This document shows positions 15,563 to 25,193 of a stretch of 64,000 bases of DNA, in pieces. Origin of the DNA: Amycolatopsis jiangsuensis (lineage in GTDB: Bacteria; Actinomycetota; Actinomycetes; Mycobacteriales; Pseudonocardiaceae). Made by a program: the position numbers and the translations under genes. Numbering within the stretch: position 1 is the stretch's first letter; every line of letters begins with the position of its first letter. The stretch is from the NCBI RefSeq assembly GCF_014204865.1, contig NZ_JACHMG010000001.1, forward strand, positions 4,366,501-4,430,500, given 5' to 3'. The notes under the pieces are model-generated. The model made no database searches, was not told the origin of the DNA, and saw only the letters and a list, made by a program, of their open reading frames with translations.

Positions 15563-15748
15563 TTAACGCGCGTGTTCTTGGTGAGCGGCCACGGCTTCCT
15601 GCTGCCCGCGCCGGATGATCGACCCGGCATCGGTGTAGAGGTTGCGCAGCGCCATCGGGCGGGCGTAGAGCGCCTTGGGCGAGACACAAGCCGTGCCGCG
15701 GCGATTCCCGCCACCCATCTGCACGACCTTCTTGCCCCGGACGCTCAC
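15563..15748 (-). CDS. Small hypothetical protein between rpsM and rpsK
   Basis: A 61-codon ORF whose GTG overlaps the rpsM stop (GTGA) and which ends 18 bases before rpsK. It begins [18 protein letters not shown] and is basic at the start, with one cysteine (TACVSP) and the stretch [17 protein letters not shown]. More than 80% of third codon positions are G or C, as expected for a real gene in this genome, and the purine-rich end of rpsM could serve as its ribosome site. I recognise no family. In most bacteria rpsM is followed almost directly by rpsK. The gap could instead be non-coding leader for rpsK. Confidence 0.55.
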   Translation of the reverse strand: MSVRGKKVVQMGGGNRRGTACVSPKALYARPMALRNLYTDAGSIIRRGQQEAVAAHQEHAR

Positions 15749-16125
15749 TTCTTGCCAGCCTTCTTCTTGCCGGCGACCGTCTTCTTCGGGCCCTTGCGGG
15801 TGCGGGCGTTGGTCTTGGTCCGCTGACCGCGGACCGGCAGACCACGACGCCAGCGCAGGCCCTGGTAGGTACCGATCTCGATCTTGCGCCGGATGTCGGC
15901 GTTCACCTCACGGCGAAGGTCACCCTCGACCTTGAAGTTCTCATCGATGTAGTCGCGCAGCTTGATCAGGTCCTCGTCGCTGAGGTCCTTCACGCGGGTG
16001 TCCGCGTTCAGCTCGGCGGCGACGATCATCTGCTTCGAGCGCGTACGGCCGATGCCGTAGATGTAGGTCAGCGCGATCTCCAACCGCTTCTCACGGGGGA
16101 GGTCGACGCCAGCGAGTCGTGCCAC
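15745..16125 (-). CDS. rpsM: 30S ribosomal protein S13
   Basis: S13 sits in the small-subunit head and forms bridges to the large subunit and P-site tRNA. The 126-residue protein starts [20 protein letters not shown] and contains the helix-two-turn-helix region ([13 protein letters not shown]), RHRGLPV-type [20 protein letters not shown] and a lysine-rich end. It is separated from rpmJ by 197 bases, which hold a hairpin. Confidence 0.98.
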   Translation of the reverse strand: MARLAGVDLPREKRLEIALTYIYGIGRTRSKQMIVAAELNADTRVKDLSDEDLIKLRDYIDENFKVEGDLRREVNADIRRKIEIGTYQGLRWRRGLPVRGQRTKTNARTRKGPKKTVAGKKKAGKK

Positions 16126-16322
16126 TGGTGCTCCTTCTTCGGTTTCGTCTCCAGGTCTTCTCCCCGTCCGGTTCCGGAACCGACTCGCCTGTCGTGCCCG
16201 GTGCTTGCGCTCCGGGTGTCCCGGCCCCGGCCTGAAGTCCGGGGGCGAACCGGACCGCTCAGGCGGTCCGGTAGGTACGGGGAGGGTGGGTAGCCGTCAA
16301 GCGGCCTGCTGCAGTGCGGTGT
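16126..16322 (-). other. rpmJ-rpsM intergenic region with a hairpin
   Basis: An unusually long gap inside the alpha operon. It contains a perfect 9-base inverted repeat (CCGGACCGC 16250-16258, GCGGTCCGG 16263-16271) and a second palindrome CGGTTCCGGAACCG near 16170. These could attenuate, process or restart transcription before rpsM. No ORF of note was seen. Confidence 0.55.
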
Positions 16323-16436
16323 TCAGCCCTGACGCTGCTTGTGGCGCAGGTTGTCGCAGATCACCATGATCCGGCCGTGACGGCGGATCACCTTGCACTT
16401 GTCGCAGATCTTCTTGACGCTCGGCTGGACCTTCAC
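16323..16436 (-). CDS. rpmJ: 50S ribosomal protein L36 (zinc form)
   Basis: L36 is the smallest large-subunit protein. The 37 residues from the GTG at 16436 read [20 protein letters not shown] and continue to a [11 protein letters not shown] end. The zinc ligands Cys-x2-Cys, Cys and His are all present, so this is the zinc-containing form. It lies 37 bases downstream of infA, the standard actinobacterial order. Confidence 0.97.
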   Translation of the reverse strand: MKVQPSVKKICDKCKVIRRHGRIMVICDNLRHKQRQG

Positions 16437-16473
16437 GTCTTCCTGCTTCCTGCTCTTCTCGGCTCTCGCGCGA

Positions 16474-16695
16474 TCACTTGTAGCGGTAGACGATGCGGCC
16501 GCGGGACAGGTCGTAGGGCGACAGCTCCACGAGTACCCGGTCCTCCGGCAGGATGCGGATGTAGTGCTGCCGCATCTTGCCGCTGATGTGCGCGAGAACC
16601 TTGTGGCCGTTCTCCAGTTCGACACGGAACATCGCGTTGGGGAGCGGCTCCACCACGCGGCCTTCGACCTCGATGGCCCCGTCTTTCTTAGCCAT
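16474..16695 (-). CDS. infA: Translation initiation factor IF-1
   Basis: IF-1 is an OB-fold protein that occupies the ribosomal A site during initiation. The 73-residue protein begins [19 protein letters not shown] and contains [20 protein letters not shown], ending [10 protein letters not shown], the full normal length. A GCGGAGGAC site precedes the ATG. It is the first gene of the alpha operon and follows a 254-base gap downstream of map. Confidence 0.98.
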   Translation of the reverse strand: MAKKDGAIEVEGRVVEPLPNAMFRVELENGHKVLAHISGKMRQHYIRILPEDRVLVELSPYDLSRGRIVYRYK

Positions 16696-16857
16696 GTCCT
16701 CCGCAATCCTGATTCACGCCCGAACGCACAGCGCGATCGTTCTCGAGCTCGAGTCCTTGCTTACTGAGTGCTGCGTCCGGCACACTCCACCCCGACTCCC
16801 TTGTTCGCGACGATTCACGAGCACGTTGGAACCGGCGTACGAGCGCGCCGACTTGAC

Positions 16858-16888
16858 AGTGTACGCAACCCGTGTCGCGCCCGGCGAA
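16858..16888 (-). promoter_or_regulatory. Candidate promoter of the infA/alpha operon
   Basis: On the minus strand TACACT (16863-16858) is a good -10 hexamer. TTCGCC (16888-16883) is a weak -35 match 19 bases upstream. The site lies about 160 bases before infA, in the only sizeable gap between map and infA. Read by eye. Confidence 0.35.
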
Positions 16889-16949
16889 CCGGGGTGGGCG
16901 TGCTGGGAGCCGACGTCAGCCGGACCGGGGATTCACCACCGGAGGAGCG

Positions 16950-17720
16950 TCATCCGGGTGCGGTGAGCACCCACGGGCCGTCCTCGGTGATCGCGACGGT
17001 GTGCTCCCAGTGCGCGGCCCGCGAGCCGTCCGCGGTGACGACCGTCCAGCCGTCCTCCAGCTCCAGGGTCTCTCCCCCGCCGCCGGTCAGCATGGGTTCG
17101 ACCGCGAGCGCCATCCCGGGCTTGAGCCGGGGCCCCTTGCCCGGTTTGCCGACGTTCGGCAGGAACGGCTCCATGTGCATCTGGCGGCCGATCCCGTGCC
17201 CGCCGTACTCGAGGATCATCCCGTAGTCGATGCCGTGGTCCCGGCCGGCGTGCTCGGCCGCGGTCTGCACCGAATGCGAGATGTCGGTCAGCCGGGCACC
17301 GGCCCGCACCGCCTCGATCCCGGCCCACATCGCCCGTTCGGTGGCCTCGGACAGCTTCCGGTCGCGCTCGCTGACGGTGCCGATGGCCAGCGTCACCGCG
17401 GAGTCGCCGTGCCAGCCGTCCAGGATCGCACCGCAGTCGACCGAGAGCAGGTCACCCTCGGCCAACACCTGCTGCTTCGCCGGGATGCCGTGCACGATCT
17501 GCTCGTTCGCCGAGGCGCAGATCGACGCCGGGAAACCGTGGTAGCCCTTGAACGAGGGCACGGCGCCGGCGTCCCGGATCGTCTGTTCGGCCAGCTCGTC
17601 GAGCTCGGCGGTGCTCACGCCGGGCCGGGCCTGTTCCCGGACCGCGGCAAGGGTGCGCGCGACGACCAGCCCGGCCTCGCGCATCGCCTGCAGTTCGCCG
17701 GGCGTCTTGACCTCGATCAT
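16950..17720 (-). CDS. map: Methionine aminopeptidase, type I
   Basis: Removes the initiator methionine from new proteins using two divalent metals. From MIEVKTPGELQAMREAG the product is 256 residues. The five metal ligands are present: Asp95, Asp106, His175, Glu208 and Glu239, with the substrate histidine at 78. A GTG at 17768, overlapping the adk stop, would add 16 residues ([16 protein letters not shown]) and places a GGAGG inside the added codons. The inner ATG matches the usual family start. It belongs to the secY-adk-map unit. Confidence 0.96.
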   Translation of the reverse strand: MIEVKTPGELQAMREAGLVVARTLAAVREQARPGVSTAELDELAEQTIRDAGAVPSFKGYHGFPASICASANEQIVHGIPAKQQVLAEGDLLSVDCGAILDGWHGDSAVTLAIGTVSERDRKLSEATERAMWAGIEAVRAGARLTDISHSVQTAAEHAGRDHGIDYGMILEYGGHGIGRQMHMEPFLPNVGKPGKGPRLKPGMALAVEPMLTGGGGETLELEDGWTVVTADGSRAAHWEHTVAITEDGPWVLTAPG

Positions 17721-17764
17721 GCGCCCACGCCGGAGCAGGTGCAGAACACGCAGTCCTCCGAGAT

Positions 17765-18319
17765 TCACGTGCGGTCGCGCAGCGCTTCCAGCACCCGGCC
17801 GGAAATCTCGTCCACCGCGCCCACGCCGTCGACCGTCACCAGGATGTCCGCGTAGTACTCCAGCAGCGGCGCCGTCTCCGACACGTAGACCTGCTGGCGA
17901 CGGCGGATGACGTCCTCGGTGTCGTCCGAGCGTCCGCGCGACATCAGCCTGCCGACCACCACGTCCTCGGGCACCTGCAGCTGGATCACCGCGTCGAGCC
18001 TGCTGTCCGCCTCGGTCAGCATCTCGCCGAGCACCTCGGCCTGCTTGGTGTTGCGGGGGAAGCCGTCGAGCAGGAAGCCGGCCTTGGCGTCCGGTTCGGC
18101 CAGCCGCTCGCGCACCATCTCGTTGGTGACCGAGTCCGGGACCAGCTCGCCCGAGTCCAGGTAGCGCTTCGCCTCCTGGCCGAGCGGGGTCTCCTGGCCG
18201 ACGTGCGCACGGAACAGGTCACCGGTCGAGATGTGCGGGATCCGCAGCTGCTCGGACAGGGCCAGCGCCTGTGTGCCCTTGCCCGCGCCGGGCGGTCCGA
18301 CGAGAACCAGTCGCGTCAC
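17765..18319 (-). CDS. adk: Adenylate kinase
   Basis: Interconverts ATP + AMP and 2 ADP. The 184-residue protein has the P-loop [10 protein letters not shown] (8-17), the AMP-binding stretch [19 protein letters not shown] and the short LID ([13 protein letters not shown]) of the small-lid form typical of actinobacteria. Its GTG overlaps the secY stop by four bases, so translation is coupled. Confidence 0.97.
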   Translation of the reverse strand: MTRLVLVGPPGAGKGTQALALSEQLRIPHISTGDLFRAHVGQETPLGQEAKRYLDSGELVPDSVTNEMVRERLAEPDAKAGFLLDGFPRNTKQAEVLGEMLTEADSRLDAVIQLQVPEDVVVGRLMSRGRSDDTEDVIRRRQQVYVSETAPLLEYYADILVTVDGVGAVDEISGRVLEALRDRT

Positions 18320-19623
18320 TTCAGGAACCCTTCGTAGTTGCGCTGCATCAGCTGGCTTTCGATCTGCTTCACGGTGTCGAGACCGACACCGACCATGATC
18401 AGCACAGCCGTGCCACCGAACGGGAAGTTCTGGTTGTTCCCGCTACCGGTGAGGGACAGGAAGAAGTTCGGGAGGATCGCGATGATGCCCAGGTAGAGCG
18501 AGCCCGGCAGGGTGATCCGGCCGAGCACGAAGCTCAGGTATTCGGCGGTCGGCCTGCCGGGACGGATGCCCGGGATGAAGCCGCCGAACTTCTTCATCTC
18601 CTCGGCCCGCTCGTCCACGTTGAACGTGATGGTGATGTAGAAGTAGGTGAAGAAGATGATCAGCGCGAAGTAGAGCAGGATGTGCACCCAGCTGCCCTGG
18701 TTCACGATGTAGTTCTGGATGAACGACTGCCACCCCGAGTTGCTGTTCGGGTCGCCGATCAGCTGGCTGATCAGCTGCGGCAGGTACAGCAGCGACGAGG
18801 CGAAGATGACCGGGATGACACCGGCCTGGTTGACCTTGATCGGCAGGTAGGTCGACGTACCGCCGTACATCCGCCTGCCGATCATCCGCTTCGCGTACTG
18901 CACCGGGATCCGGCGCTGGCCCTGCTCCACGAAGATGACGCTGGCGATGATCACCAGGCCGAACGCGCACACCACGACGAGCGCGACGCCACCGCCGTTG
19001 CTCAGGATGTTCGCGCCCTCGGTCGGGATACGGGCGGCGATGTTCAGGAAGATCAGCACCGACATGCCGTTGCCGACGCCGCGCTCGGTGATCAGCTCAC
19101 CCAGCCACATCATCACCGCGGTGCCCGCGGTCATGGTGACCACGATCAGCGCCAGCGAGTAGATGCTGTTGTCCGGGATGATCTGCTGCGAGCAGCCCTG
19201 GAACAGAGTGCCGCGGTCGGCCAGCGCGACCACGCCGGTGGCCTGCAGGATCGCCAGCGCGATCGTGAGGTACCGGGTGTACTGGGTCAGCTTGTTCTGA
19301 CCGGACTGGCCTTCCTTCTTCAGCTCCTCGAACCGCGGGATGACCACGGTGAGCAGCTGCACGATGATGCTCGCGGTGATGTAGGGCATGATGCCCGTCG
19401 CGAACAGCGACAGCTGCAGCAACGCACCACCGCTGAACAGGTTGAGCAGCTGGTACACGCCCTGCTGGTCGGCCTGGTTCGTGCACGCCTGCACGGCGGA
19501 GAACGAGATCCCCGGAGCCGGGATGGCGGCACCGATCCGGTAGACCGCGACGATGGCTAGCGTGAACAGGATCTTCTTGCGTAGATCCGGCGTCGCGAGA
19601 GCCGAGCGGAAGGCGCTGAGCAC
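18316..19623 (-). CDS. secY: Protein translocase subunit SecY
   Basis: SecY is the protein-conducting channel of the Sec translocon. The 435-residue product starts at GTG 19623 ([17 protein letters not shown]) behind a strong GAGGAGG site. It has ten membrane helices, the plug-region [11 protein letters not shown] and the cytoplasmic loops [13 protein letters not shown] and [16 protein letters not shown] hairpin with a T-run separates it from rplO, so secY-adk-map probably has its own promoter. Confidence 0.97.
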   Translation of the reverse strand: MLSAFRSALATPDLRKKILFTLAIVAVYRIGAAIPAPGISFSAVQACTNQADQQGVYQLLNLFSGGALLQLSLFATGIMPYITASIIVQLLTVVIPRFEELKKEGQSGQNKLTQYTRYLTIALAILQATGVVALADRGTLFQGCSQQIIPDNSIYSLALIVVTMTAGTAVMMWLGELITERGVGNGMSVLIFLNIAARIPTEGANILSNGGGVALVVVCAFGLVIIASVIFVEQGQRRIPVQYAKRMIGRRMYGGTSTYLPIKVNQAGVIPVIFASSLLYLPQLISQLIGDPNSNSGWQSFIQNYIVNQGSWVHILLYFALIIFFTYFYITITFNVDERAEEMKKFGGFIPGIRPGRPTAEYLSFVLGRITLPGSLYLGIIAILPNFFLSLTGSGNNQNFPFGGTAVLIMVGVGLDTVKQIESQLMQRNYEGFLK

Positions 19624-19966
19624 GCGGGGGACCTCCTCGGCGTCGCCGGTCGTTCCGGCCGGCGAACGGCTTGGCCGGCACGGGACCGGCAGGAACTCTA
19701 TTTCACTGGCAGGCAAGCCAGGAACGCTTCAGGGCACACTGGTCCCGGAAGCGTGCAGCCGACTCTAACAGCTTCGTCGGCCCGGCCCGCAGCGCGTGTG
19801 CGTTTTCCGCGGCGGCCCTGCCCGCTCGCCCGCAGGTGAGGCCACTCGGGGGAAAGATGATCACCTGTTCGGCCCCCGTCGTTCGACGGGTTTTCCCTCT
19901 CCGGCACGGAAAACGCAGCGGGCCCGCCCGGCGGATGCCGGACGGGCCGCTGTGGACTCGTCTCGC
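19624..19966 (-). other. rplO-secY intergenic region
   Basis: A 343-base gap containing the rplO terminator at its right end and the presumed secY promoter. On the minus strand TTCCTG (19724-19719) and TAGAGT (19700-19695), 18 bases apart, are a plausible -35/-10 pair; a second TTAGAGT lies further upstream near 19768. No coding capacity was recognised. Confidence 0.5.
19910..19952 (-). terminator. Intrinsic terminator after rplO
   Basis: On the minus strand, 14 bases after the rplO stop, a long GC-rich stem forms between GCCGGACGGGCCGCTG (19937-19952) and its partner at 19916-19932, with a 4-base loop. It is followed by CGTTTTCC. The stem plus T-run is the classic form and closes the spc operon before secY. 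Confidence 0.75.
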
Positions 19967-20413
19967 TCAGTTGACGGTGGCCGAGCCACCGGCAGCCGCG
20001 AGCTTCTCCTTGGCGGAGCCGGAGAAGGCGTCGGCGGTGACGTCGAGCTTGACGCCGTCGACGTCGCCGTTGCCGAGCACCTTCACGAGCTTGCCCTTGC
20101 GCACGAGACCGTGCGCGGCCAGCTCCTGCGGGCCCACCTTGCCACCGTCGGCGAACACCCGGGCGATGTCGCCCACGTTCACCGGCTGGTACTCGGTGCG
20201 GAACCGGTTCTTGAACCCACGCAGCTTCGGCAGCCGCATGTGGATGGGCATCTGCCCACCCTCGAAGCCGGCGGGCACGTTCTTGCGGGCCTTGGTGCCC
20301 TTCGTGCCGCGGCCGGCGGTCTTGCCCTTCGAACCCTCACCACGGCCCACGCGGATCTTGTCGCGCTTGGACCCCGGCGCCGGGCGCAGGTGGTGGATCT
20401 TGATGGCGGTCAT
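19967..20413 (-). CDS. rplO: 50S ribosomal protein L15
   Basis: L15 is a late-assembly large-subunit protein. The 148 residues begin [20 protein letters not shown], with the Gly/Lys-rich extension [18 protein letters not shown] and a globular C-terminal domain containing [10 protein letters not shown] and [14 protein letters not shown]. The ATG overlaps the rpmD stop (ATGA). It is the last gene of the spc operon here. Confidence 0.98.
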   Translation of the reverse strand: MTAIKIHHLRPAPGSKRDKIRVGRGEGSKGKTAGRGTKGTKARKNVPAGFEGGQMPIHMRLPKLRGFKNRFRTEYQPVNVGDIARVFADGGKVGPQELAAHGLVRKGKLVKVLGNGDVDGVKLDVTADAFSGSAKEKLAAAGGSATVN

Positions 20414-20595
20414 GCCTGGACCTCCTCGACCTCCACCAGGTGGCGGACGGTGTGGATGAGACCGCGCACCTGGGGGCTGTCCTCACGCACGACGCTCTGG
20501 CGGATCTTGCGCAGCCCGAGGGTGCGCAGCGACTCGCGGTGCTCGTGCTTCGTGCCGATCTTGCTCTTGACCTGGGTGACCTTGAGCTGAGCCAT
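20410..20595 (-). CDS. rpmD: 50S ribosomal protein L30
   Basis: A 61-residue ferredoxin-like L30 starting [20 protein letters not shown], followed by [15 protein letters not shown] and ending [15 protein letters not shown] longer in-frame start exists but would add non-conserved residues. It lies one base after rpsE and overlaps rplO by four. Confidence 0.97.
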   Translation of the reverse strand: MAQLKVTQVKSKIGTKHEHRESLRTLGLRKIRQSVVREDSPQVRGLIHTVRHLVEVEEVQA

Positions 20596-20596
20596 G

Positions 20597-21238
20597 TCAG
20601 ACCCCCTGGCCGGCACGCTGGCGCAGCATCCGGGCCGGAGCAACGTCCTCGAGCGGCAGACCGCGGCGAGCGGCCACCTCCTCCGGACGCTGCAGACCCT
20701 TCAGGGCCGCCACGGTCGCGTGCACGATGTTGATGGCGTTGTCGGAGCCGAGCGACTTCGACAGCACGTCCTGGATCCCCGCGCACTCCAGCACCGCGCG
20801 GACCGGGCCACCGGCGATGACCCCGGTACCGGCGGACGCCGGACGCAGCATGACCACCCCGGCGGCCTCCTCACCCTGGATCGGGTGCGGGATGGTGCCG
20901 GCGACGCGAGGCACGCGGAAGAAGTTCTTCTTCGCCTCCTCGACGCCCTTGGCGATGGCCGCGGGAACTTCCTTGGCCTTGCCGTAGCCGACGCCGACCT
21001 GACCGTCGCCGTCGCCCACGACCACCAGGGCGGTGAAGCTGAAGCGCCGACCACCCTTGACGACCTTGGCCACGCGGTTGATCGTGACGACCTTCTCGAG
21101 GTGCGGGGACTTGTCCTGGGCCGCCCCGCCACGGCCGCCGTCGCGCCGGTCCCGACGGTCCCGACGGTCACCGCGGTCGTTGCCGCCCTGACCCGGTCCG
21201 CCCTGGCCGCCGCCGAATTGCCGTGTACGTCCCGGCAT
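20597..21238 (-). CDS. rpsE: 30S ribosomal protein S5
   Basis: S5 helps maintain decoding fidelity and mRNA unwinding. The 213-residue protein has a Gly/Arg/Asp-rich N-terminal extension of about 45 residues with [10 protein letters not shown] repeats. Then come the double-stranded RNA-binding domain ([19 protein letters not shown]) and the C-terminal domain ([15 protein letters not shown]). The charged extension is typical of actinobacteria. Spacing to rpmD is one base. Confidence 0.97.
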   Translation of the reverse strand: MPGRTRQFGGGQGGPGQGGNDRGDRRDRRDRRDGGRGGAAQDKSPHLEKVVTINRVAKVVKGGRRFSFTALVVVGDGDGQVGVGYGKAKEVPAAIAKGVEEAKKNFFRVPRVAGTIPHPIQGEEAAGVVMLRPASAGTGVIAGGPVRAVLECAGIQDVLSKSLGSDNAINIVHATVAALKGLQRPEEVAARRGLPLEDVAPARMLRQRAGQGV

Positions 21239-21269
21239 CAGGCTTTCCTTCCATTCACGAGCATGTGCA

Positions 21270-21671
21270 TCAGAACTTCAACCCCGCCTCGCGGGCGGCG
21301 TCGGCGAGCGCGGCGATGCGGCCGTGGTAGGCGTTGCCGCCACGGTCGAACACCACGGCCTCGATGCCGGCTGCCTTGGCCCGCTCGGCGACGAGCTCGC
21401 CGACCTTCGCGGCCTTGGCCTTCTTGTCCCCGTCGAACGACCGCAGGTCGGCCTCGAGGGTGGACGCCGACACCAGCGTGTGACCGGCGAGGTCGTCGAT
21501 CACCTGTACGGCGATGTGCCGCGAGGACCGCTTGACGACCAGCCGAGGACGCACCGGCGTACCGTTGATCTTCTTGCGGAGGCGGAAGTGCCGGCGGGTC
21601 TTCGCGACGCGGCGGCGGGTCGAGATGTCCTTGCCGACCGGCTTGCGCTTCGTGGTAGTCGTGTCGCTCAT
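21270..21671 (-). CDS. rplR: 50S ribosomal protein L18
   Basis: L18 binds 5S rRNA. The 133-residue protein starts [20 protein letters not shown] at the ATG at 21671; a GTG at 21677 that overlaps the rplF stop would add two residues. It carries [20 protein letters not shown] and the C-terminal signature [20 protein letters not shown]. It lies two bases after rplF. Confidence 0.97.
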   Translation of the reverse strand: MSDTTTTKRKPVGKDISTRRRVAKTRRHFRLRKKINGTPVRPRLVVKRSSRHIAVQVIDDLAGHTLVSASTLEADLRSFDGDKKAKAAKVGELVAERAKAAGIEAVVFDRGGNAYHGRIAALADAAREAGLKF

Positions 21672-21673
21672 GA

Positions 21674-22213
21674 TCACTTACCCGTCTTTCCGACCTTGCG
21701 GCGGATCTTCTCACCCTCGTAGCGCAGGCCCTTGCCCTTGTACGGGTCCGGACGGCGCAGCTTGCGGATGACCGCGGCCGTCTCGCCGACCTTCTGCTTG
21801 TCGATGCCGGAGACCGAGAACCGGGTGGGCGACTCCACCTTGAAGGTGATGCCGTCGGGGGCCTCGATCTTCACCGGGTGGCTGTAGCCGAGGGCGAACT
21901 CGAGGTCCGAGCCCTTGGCCTGCACGCGGTAACCGACGCCGTGGATCTCGAGCTTCTTCTCGTAGCCGTCGGTCACGCCCACCACGAGGTTGTTCACCAG
22001 CGTACGGGTGAGGCCGTGCAGAGCCCGGCTCTCGCGCTCGTCGTCCGGGCGCTTGACCAGGAGAGCACCGTCCTCGCCGCGCTCGACGATGATCGGCTCG
22101 GCGACGGTGTGCTCCAGGGTGCCCTTCGGCCCCTTGACGTGAATGTGCTGACCGTCGATGGTCACCTCGACCCCGGAGGGGACGGCGACCGGCAGCTTTC
22201 CGATGCGTGACAT
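21674..22213 (-). CDS. rplF: 50S ribosomal protein L6
   Basis: L6 lies near the sarcin-ricin loop. The 179-residue protein begins [20 protein letters not shown], has the two repeated L6 domains and the signature [19 protein letters not shown] near the C-terminus. The ATG at 22213 is preferred to a much longer non-conserved extension. Part of spc, 16 bases after rpsH. Confidence 0.98.
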   Translation of the reverse strand: MSRIGKLPVAVPSGVEVTIDGQHIHVKGPKGTLEHTVAEPIIVERGEDGALLVKRPDDERESRALHGLTRTLVNNLVVGVTDGYEKKLEIHGVGYRVQAKGSDLEFALGYSHPVKIEAPDGITFKVESPTRFSVSGIDKQKVGETAAVIRKLRRPDPYKGKGLRYEGEKIRRKVGKTGK

Positions 22214-22229
22214 GTCTGTGCCCCCTCCC

Positions 22230-22628
22230 TTACCAGACGTAGGCGAGGACTTCGCCGCCCACGTTGTTGCGCTTGGCCTGCCGGTCGGTCTGCAGGCCAC
22301 CGGACGTCGAGATGATCGCGACGCCGAGGCCACCCAGCACGGACGGCAGTTCGGTCGATTTTGCGTACACCCGCAGACCGGGCTTGGACACCCGCCGGAG
22401 ACCGGCGATGCTGCGCTCGCGGTTCGGGCCGTACTTCAGCTCGACGATCAGGTTCTTGTGCTTCTCGCCCGGCTCATCGTGGTAGCCCGAGATGTAGCCC
22501 TCACGCTTGAGGATCTCGGCGATGTTCGCCTTGATCTTCGAGTGCGGAAGCACGACCTCGTCGTGGTATGCCGAGTTCGCGTTACGCAGACGGGTCAAGA
22601 AGTCTGCGATGGGGTCGGTCATCGTCAT
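22230..22628 (-). CDS. rpsH: 30S ribosomal protein S8
   Basis: S8 binds the central domain of 16S rRNA and in many bacteria represses its own operon. The 132-residue protein begins [20 protein letters not shown] and ends with the conserved [17 protein letters not shown] followed by [10 protein letters not shown] second ATG lies two codons in. It follows rpsN by 109 bases, a gap that holds a hairpin. Confidence 0.98.
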   Translation of the reverse strand: MTMTDPIADFLTRLRNANSAYHDEVVLPHSKIKANIAEILKREGYISGYHDEPGEKHKNLIVELKYGPNRERSIAGLRRVSKPGLRVYAKSTELPSVLGGLGVAIISTSGGLQTDRQAKRNNVGGEVLAYVW

Positions 22629-22657
22629 GGTGACCTGTCAACCTTTCTCGCCTGGTT

Positions 22658-22704
22658 CCCCACCCCCGCACCTGTCTCCGGTGTCCCGGGCAGGCGGGGT
22701 GGGG
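22658..22704 (-). other. Stem-loop between rpsN and rpsH
   Basis: CCCCACCCC (22658-22666) pairs with GGGGTGGGG (22696-22704), and CCTG/CAGG extends the stem inward. It sits in the largest gap of the spc operon, just upstream of rpsH, so a role in autoregulation or mRNA processing is possible. No U-tract follows, so a plain terminator is unlikely. Confidence 0.45.
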
Positions 22705-22737
22705 CCTGTGGCGAACTGGGAAATAGAGTTTCGAGCC

Positions 22738-22923
22738 TTACCAGCTGGACTTGTGGACACCGGGCAGCTCGCCCGCGTGCGCCATCTCCCGGAGGCAGAT
22801 CCGGCAGAGCCCGAACTTGCGGTACACCGAGTGCGGCCGGCCGCACCGGTTGCAGCGGGTGTAGGCGCGCACCGAGAACTTCGGCTTCCGGGCAGCCTTG
22901 CTGATCAGCGCTTTCTTGGCCAT
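22738..22923 (-). CDS. rpsN: 30S ribosomal protein S14, type Z (zinc form)
   Basis: A 61-residue S14 of the short zinc-binding class. It starts [20 protein letters not shown] and carries the four cysteines of the zinc ribbon (CNRCGRPH and LCRICLRE), ending GVHKSSW. The longer zinc-free S14 paralog used under zinc limitation is not in this window. It lies four bases downstream of rplE. Confidence 0.97.
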   Translation of the reverse strand: MAKKALISKAARKPKFSVRAYTRCNRCGRPHSVYRKFGLCRICLREMAHAGELPGVHKSSW

Positions 22924-22927
22924 CGGC

Positions 22928-23491
22928 TCAGTTCTCCTTGAACGGGAAGCCGAGCTTGCGCAGCAGCGCCCGGCCCTCGTCGTCGGTGGTGGCGGTCGTG
23001 ACGACCGTGACGTCCATGCCGCGCGGACGATCGATGTCGTCGGGGTTGATCTCGTGGAACATCGACTGCTCGTTGAGACCGAACGTGTAGTTGCCGTTGC
23101 CGTCGAACTGCTTGGCCGAGAGACCGCGGAAGTCGCGGATCCGGGGCAGCGCGATGGTGAGCAGCCGGTCCAGGAACTCCCACATCCGGTCGCCACGCAG
23201 CGTCACGCGCGCGCCGATCGGCTGCCCCTCCCGCAGCTTGAACTGCGCGATGGACTTGCGGGCCCGGCGGACCTCCGGCTTCTGACCGGTGATCAGGGAG
23301 AGGTCGCGGACCGCGCCCTCGATCAGCTTGCTGTCGCGGGCGGCGTCACCGACACCCATGTTCACGACGACCTTCACGACGCCGGGAATCTGGTGCACGT
23401 TGGCGATGGAGAACTCCTTCTGGAGCTCGCCCTTGATCTCTTCGCGGTACCGGGTCTTCAGACGCGGCACGATCTTCTCTGCGGTGGTCAT
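22928..23491 (-). CDS. rplE: 50S ribosomal protein L5
   Basis: L5 binds 5S rRNA and contacts P-site tRNA. The 187-residue protein starts [20 protein letters not shown] and contains [20 protein letters not shown] and the C-terminal [20 protein letters not shown]. It lies one base after rplX, in the normal L14-L24-L5-S14 order. Confidence 0.98.
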   Translation of the reverse strand: MTTAEKIVPRLKTRYREEIKGELQKEFSIANVHQIPGVVKVVVNMGVGDAARDSKLIEGAVRDLSLITGQKPEVRRARKSIAQFKLREGQPIGARVTLRGDRMWEFLDRLLTIALPRIRDFRGLSAKQFDGNGNYTFGLNEQSMFHEINPDDIDRPRGMDVTVVTTATTDDEGRALLRKLGFPFKEN

Positions 23492-23492
23492 G

Positions 23493-23810
23493 TCAGATGT
23501 CCTTACCGTTCCGGCGCGAGACCCGGACCTTCTTGCCGTCCTCGCCGATGCGGTAGCCCACCCGGGCCGGCTTGCCGTCCGAGTCCACGACCATCACGTT
23601 CGACACGTGGATGGGCGCTTCCTGGGTGACGATGCCGCCGGACTGCGCGCCACGCTGGGTCTGGCTGATCCGGGTGTGCTTCTTGATCCGGTTCACGCCC
23701 TCGACCAGGACGCGCTCGCGCTCCGGGTAGGCCTGGATGACCTTGCCCTTGGCACCCTTGTCCTTGCCGGCGATGACGACGACCGTGTCGCCCTTCTTCA
23801 CCTTCATCAC
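23493..23810 (-). CDS. rplX: 50S ribosomal protein L24
   Basis: An assembly-initiating large-subunit protein of 105 residues with a KOW motif ([20 protein letters not shown]) and [16 protein letters not shown] in its second half. The start overlaps the rplN stop by four bases. Confidence 0.98.
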   Translation of the reverse strand: MMKVKKGDTVVVIAGKDKGAKGKVIQAYPERERVLVEGVNRIKKHTRISQTQRGAQSGGIVTQEAPIHVSNVMVVDSDGKPARVGYRIGEDGKKVRVSRRNGKDI

Positions 23811-24175
23811 AACACCTCCGGCGCGAGCGAAATGATCTTCATGAACTTTCGGTCGCGCAGCTCGCGGCCCACCGGGCCGAAGATGCGGGTGCCCCGGGGC
23901 TCGTTGTCGTTCTTGATGAGCACGGCGGCGTTCTCGTCGAAGCGGATGTAGGACCCGTCGGCACGACGGCGTTCCTTCACCGTGCGGACGATCACGGCCT
24001 TGACCACGTCGCCCTTCTTCACCCCGGCGGCCGGGATGGCGTCCTTCACGGTGGCGACGATGATGTCGCCGATACCGGCGTAGCGCCGCCCGGAACCGCC
24101 GAGCACACGGATGCAGAGGATTTCCTTCGCACCCGTGTTGTCGGCAACCCGAAGCCGCGACTCCTGCTGGATCAC
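23807..24175 (-). CDS. rplN: 50S ribosomal protein L14
   Basis: L14 forms an intersubunit bridge. The 122-residue protein begins [20 protein letters not shown] and contains [17 protein letters not shown] and [14 protein letters not shown], the canonical L14 length and motifs. A gap of 75 bases separates it from rpsQ. Confidence 0.98.
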   Translation of the reverse strand: MIQQESRLRVADNTGAKEILCIRVLGGSGRRYAGIGDIIVATVKDAIPAAGVKKGDVVKAVIVRTVKERRRADGSYIRFDENAAVLIKNDNEPRGTRIFGPVGRELRDRKFMKIISLAPEVL

Positions 24176-24250
24176 GTCAACTCCTGTATGTCGCGCTGGT
24201 TCTCGCTCGACACGAGCCTTGCGGAACTAAGGACTCAGAAAGAGCCCTGC

Positions 24251-24529
24251 TTACTTGGCCTTCTCCACGACCTGCACCAGACGCCAGCGCTTCGTCGCCG
24301 ACAGCGGCCGGGTCTCCATCAGGGTGACCCGGTCGCCCACGCCCGCCTCGTTGTTCTCGTCGTGCACCTTCACCTTGGTGGTGCTGCGGAGAACCTTCGC
24401 GTAACGCGGGTGCTTCTTGCGGTCCTCGAGCTCGACCACGATCGTCTTGTCCATCTTGTCCGAGACGACATAGCCCTCGCGGACCTTGCGGTAGTTCCGC
24501 ACGACCTTCTCGGTGGTGGGCTCGCTCAT
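24251..24529 (-). CDS. rpsQ: 30S ribosomal protein S17
   Basis: A 92-residue OB-fold S17: [20 protein letters not shown] leads the core, and the signature [20 protein letters not shown] follows. Its ATG overlaps the rpmC stop by four bases, so the L29-S17 pair is translationally coupled. Confidence 0.98.
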   Translation of the reverse strand: MSEPTTEKVVRNYRKVREGYVVSDKMDKTIVVELEDRKKHPRYAKVLRSTTKVKVHDENNEAGVGDRVTLMETRPLSATKRWRLVQVVEKAK

Positions 24530-24771
24530 GCGGCACCTTCACTCTCGGTGTCGGGGGCCACGGACAGGCCGAGCTCGCGCTCACGCATGACCGTGTAGAT
24601 CCGCGCGATGTCCGTGCGGACGGTGCGCAGCCGACGGTTGTTGTCCAGCTGCCCGGTCGCCATCTGGAAACGGAGGTTGAACAGCTCCTCCTTGTACTCC
24701 TTCAGACGCAGCACGAGCTCCTCCGCGGTGAGCTCACGAAGCTCGGATGCCTGAGCGGCTCCGCTCGCCAT
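24526..24771 (-). CDS. rpmC: 50S ribosomal protein L29
   Basis: A helical 81-residue L29 located near the tunnel exit, where nascent-chain factors dock. It has [40 protein letters not shown] and a short acidic tail. The start overlaps the rplP stop by one base (TGATG). Confidence 0.97.
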   Translation of the reverse strand: MASGAAQASELRELTAEELVLRLKEYKEELFNLRFQMATGQLDNNRRLRTVRTDIARIYTVMRERELGLSVAPDTESEGAA

Positions 24772-25190
24772 CAGAACTCACCACCTTCACGGGTCACGAT
24801 GCGGCACTTCATGGGCAGCTTGTGGATCGCGCGACGGAGCGCCTCGCGGGCGGTCTCCTCGTTCGGGAAGCTGATCTCGAACATCACGCGGCCCGGCTTG
24901 ACGTTGGCGATCCACCACTCCGGCGAGCCCTTACCGGAACCCATCCGGGTTTCGGCCGGCTTCTTGGTCAGCGGGCGGTCCGGGTAGATCGTGGTCCACA
25001 CCTTGCCGCCACGCTTGATGTGCCGGGTCATCGCGATACGCGCGGACTCGATCTGCCGGTTCGTCACGTAGCTGTGCTCGAGCGCCTGGATGCCGAACTC
25101 GCCGAAGTTGACCTTCGTACCGCCCTTCGCGGCGCCGTGGCGCTTCGGGGAGTGCTGCTTCCGGTGCTTGACCTTGCGCGGGATGAGCAC
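24771..25190 (-). CDS. rplP: 50S ribosomal protein L16
   Basis: L16 organises the A site of the large subunit. The 139-residue protein begins [20 protein letters not shown] and contains [20 protein letters not shown] and [20 protein letters not shown], both diagnostic. It lies three bases after rpsC. Confidence 0.98.
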   Translation of the reverse strand: MLIPRKVKHRKQHSPKRHGAAKGGTKVNFGEFGIQALEHSYVTNRQIESARIAMTRHIKRGGKVWTTIYPDRPLTKKPAETRMGSGKGSPEWWIANVKPGRVMFEISFPNEETAREALRRAIHKLPMKCRIVTREGGEF

Positions 25191-25193
25191 GTC

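Noticed and set aside
19691..22730. The word AACTCTATTTC near 19694 and again, inverted, near 22725
   Set aside because: Only about 12 shared bases in opposite orientation, not flanking a coherent unit; chance is likely although one copy overlaps a possible secY -10.
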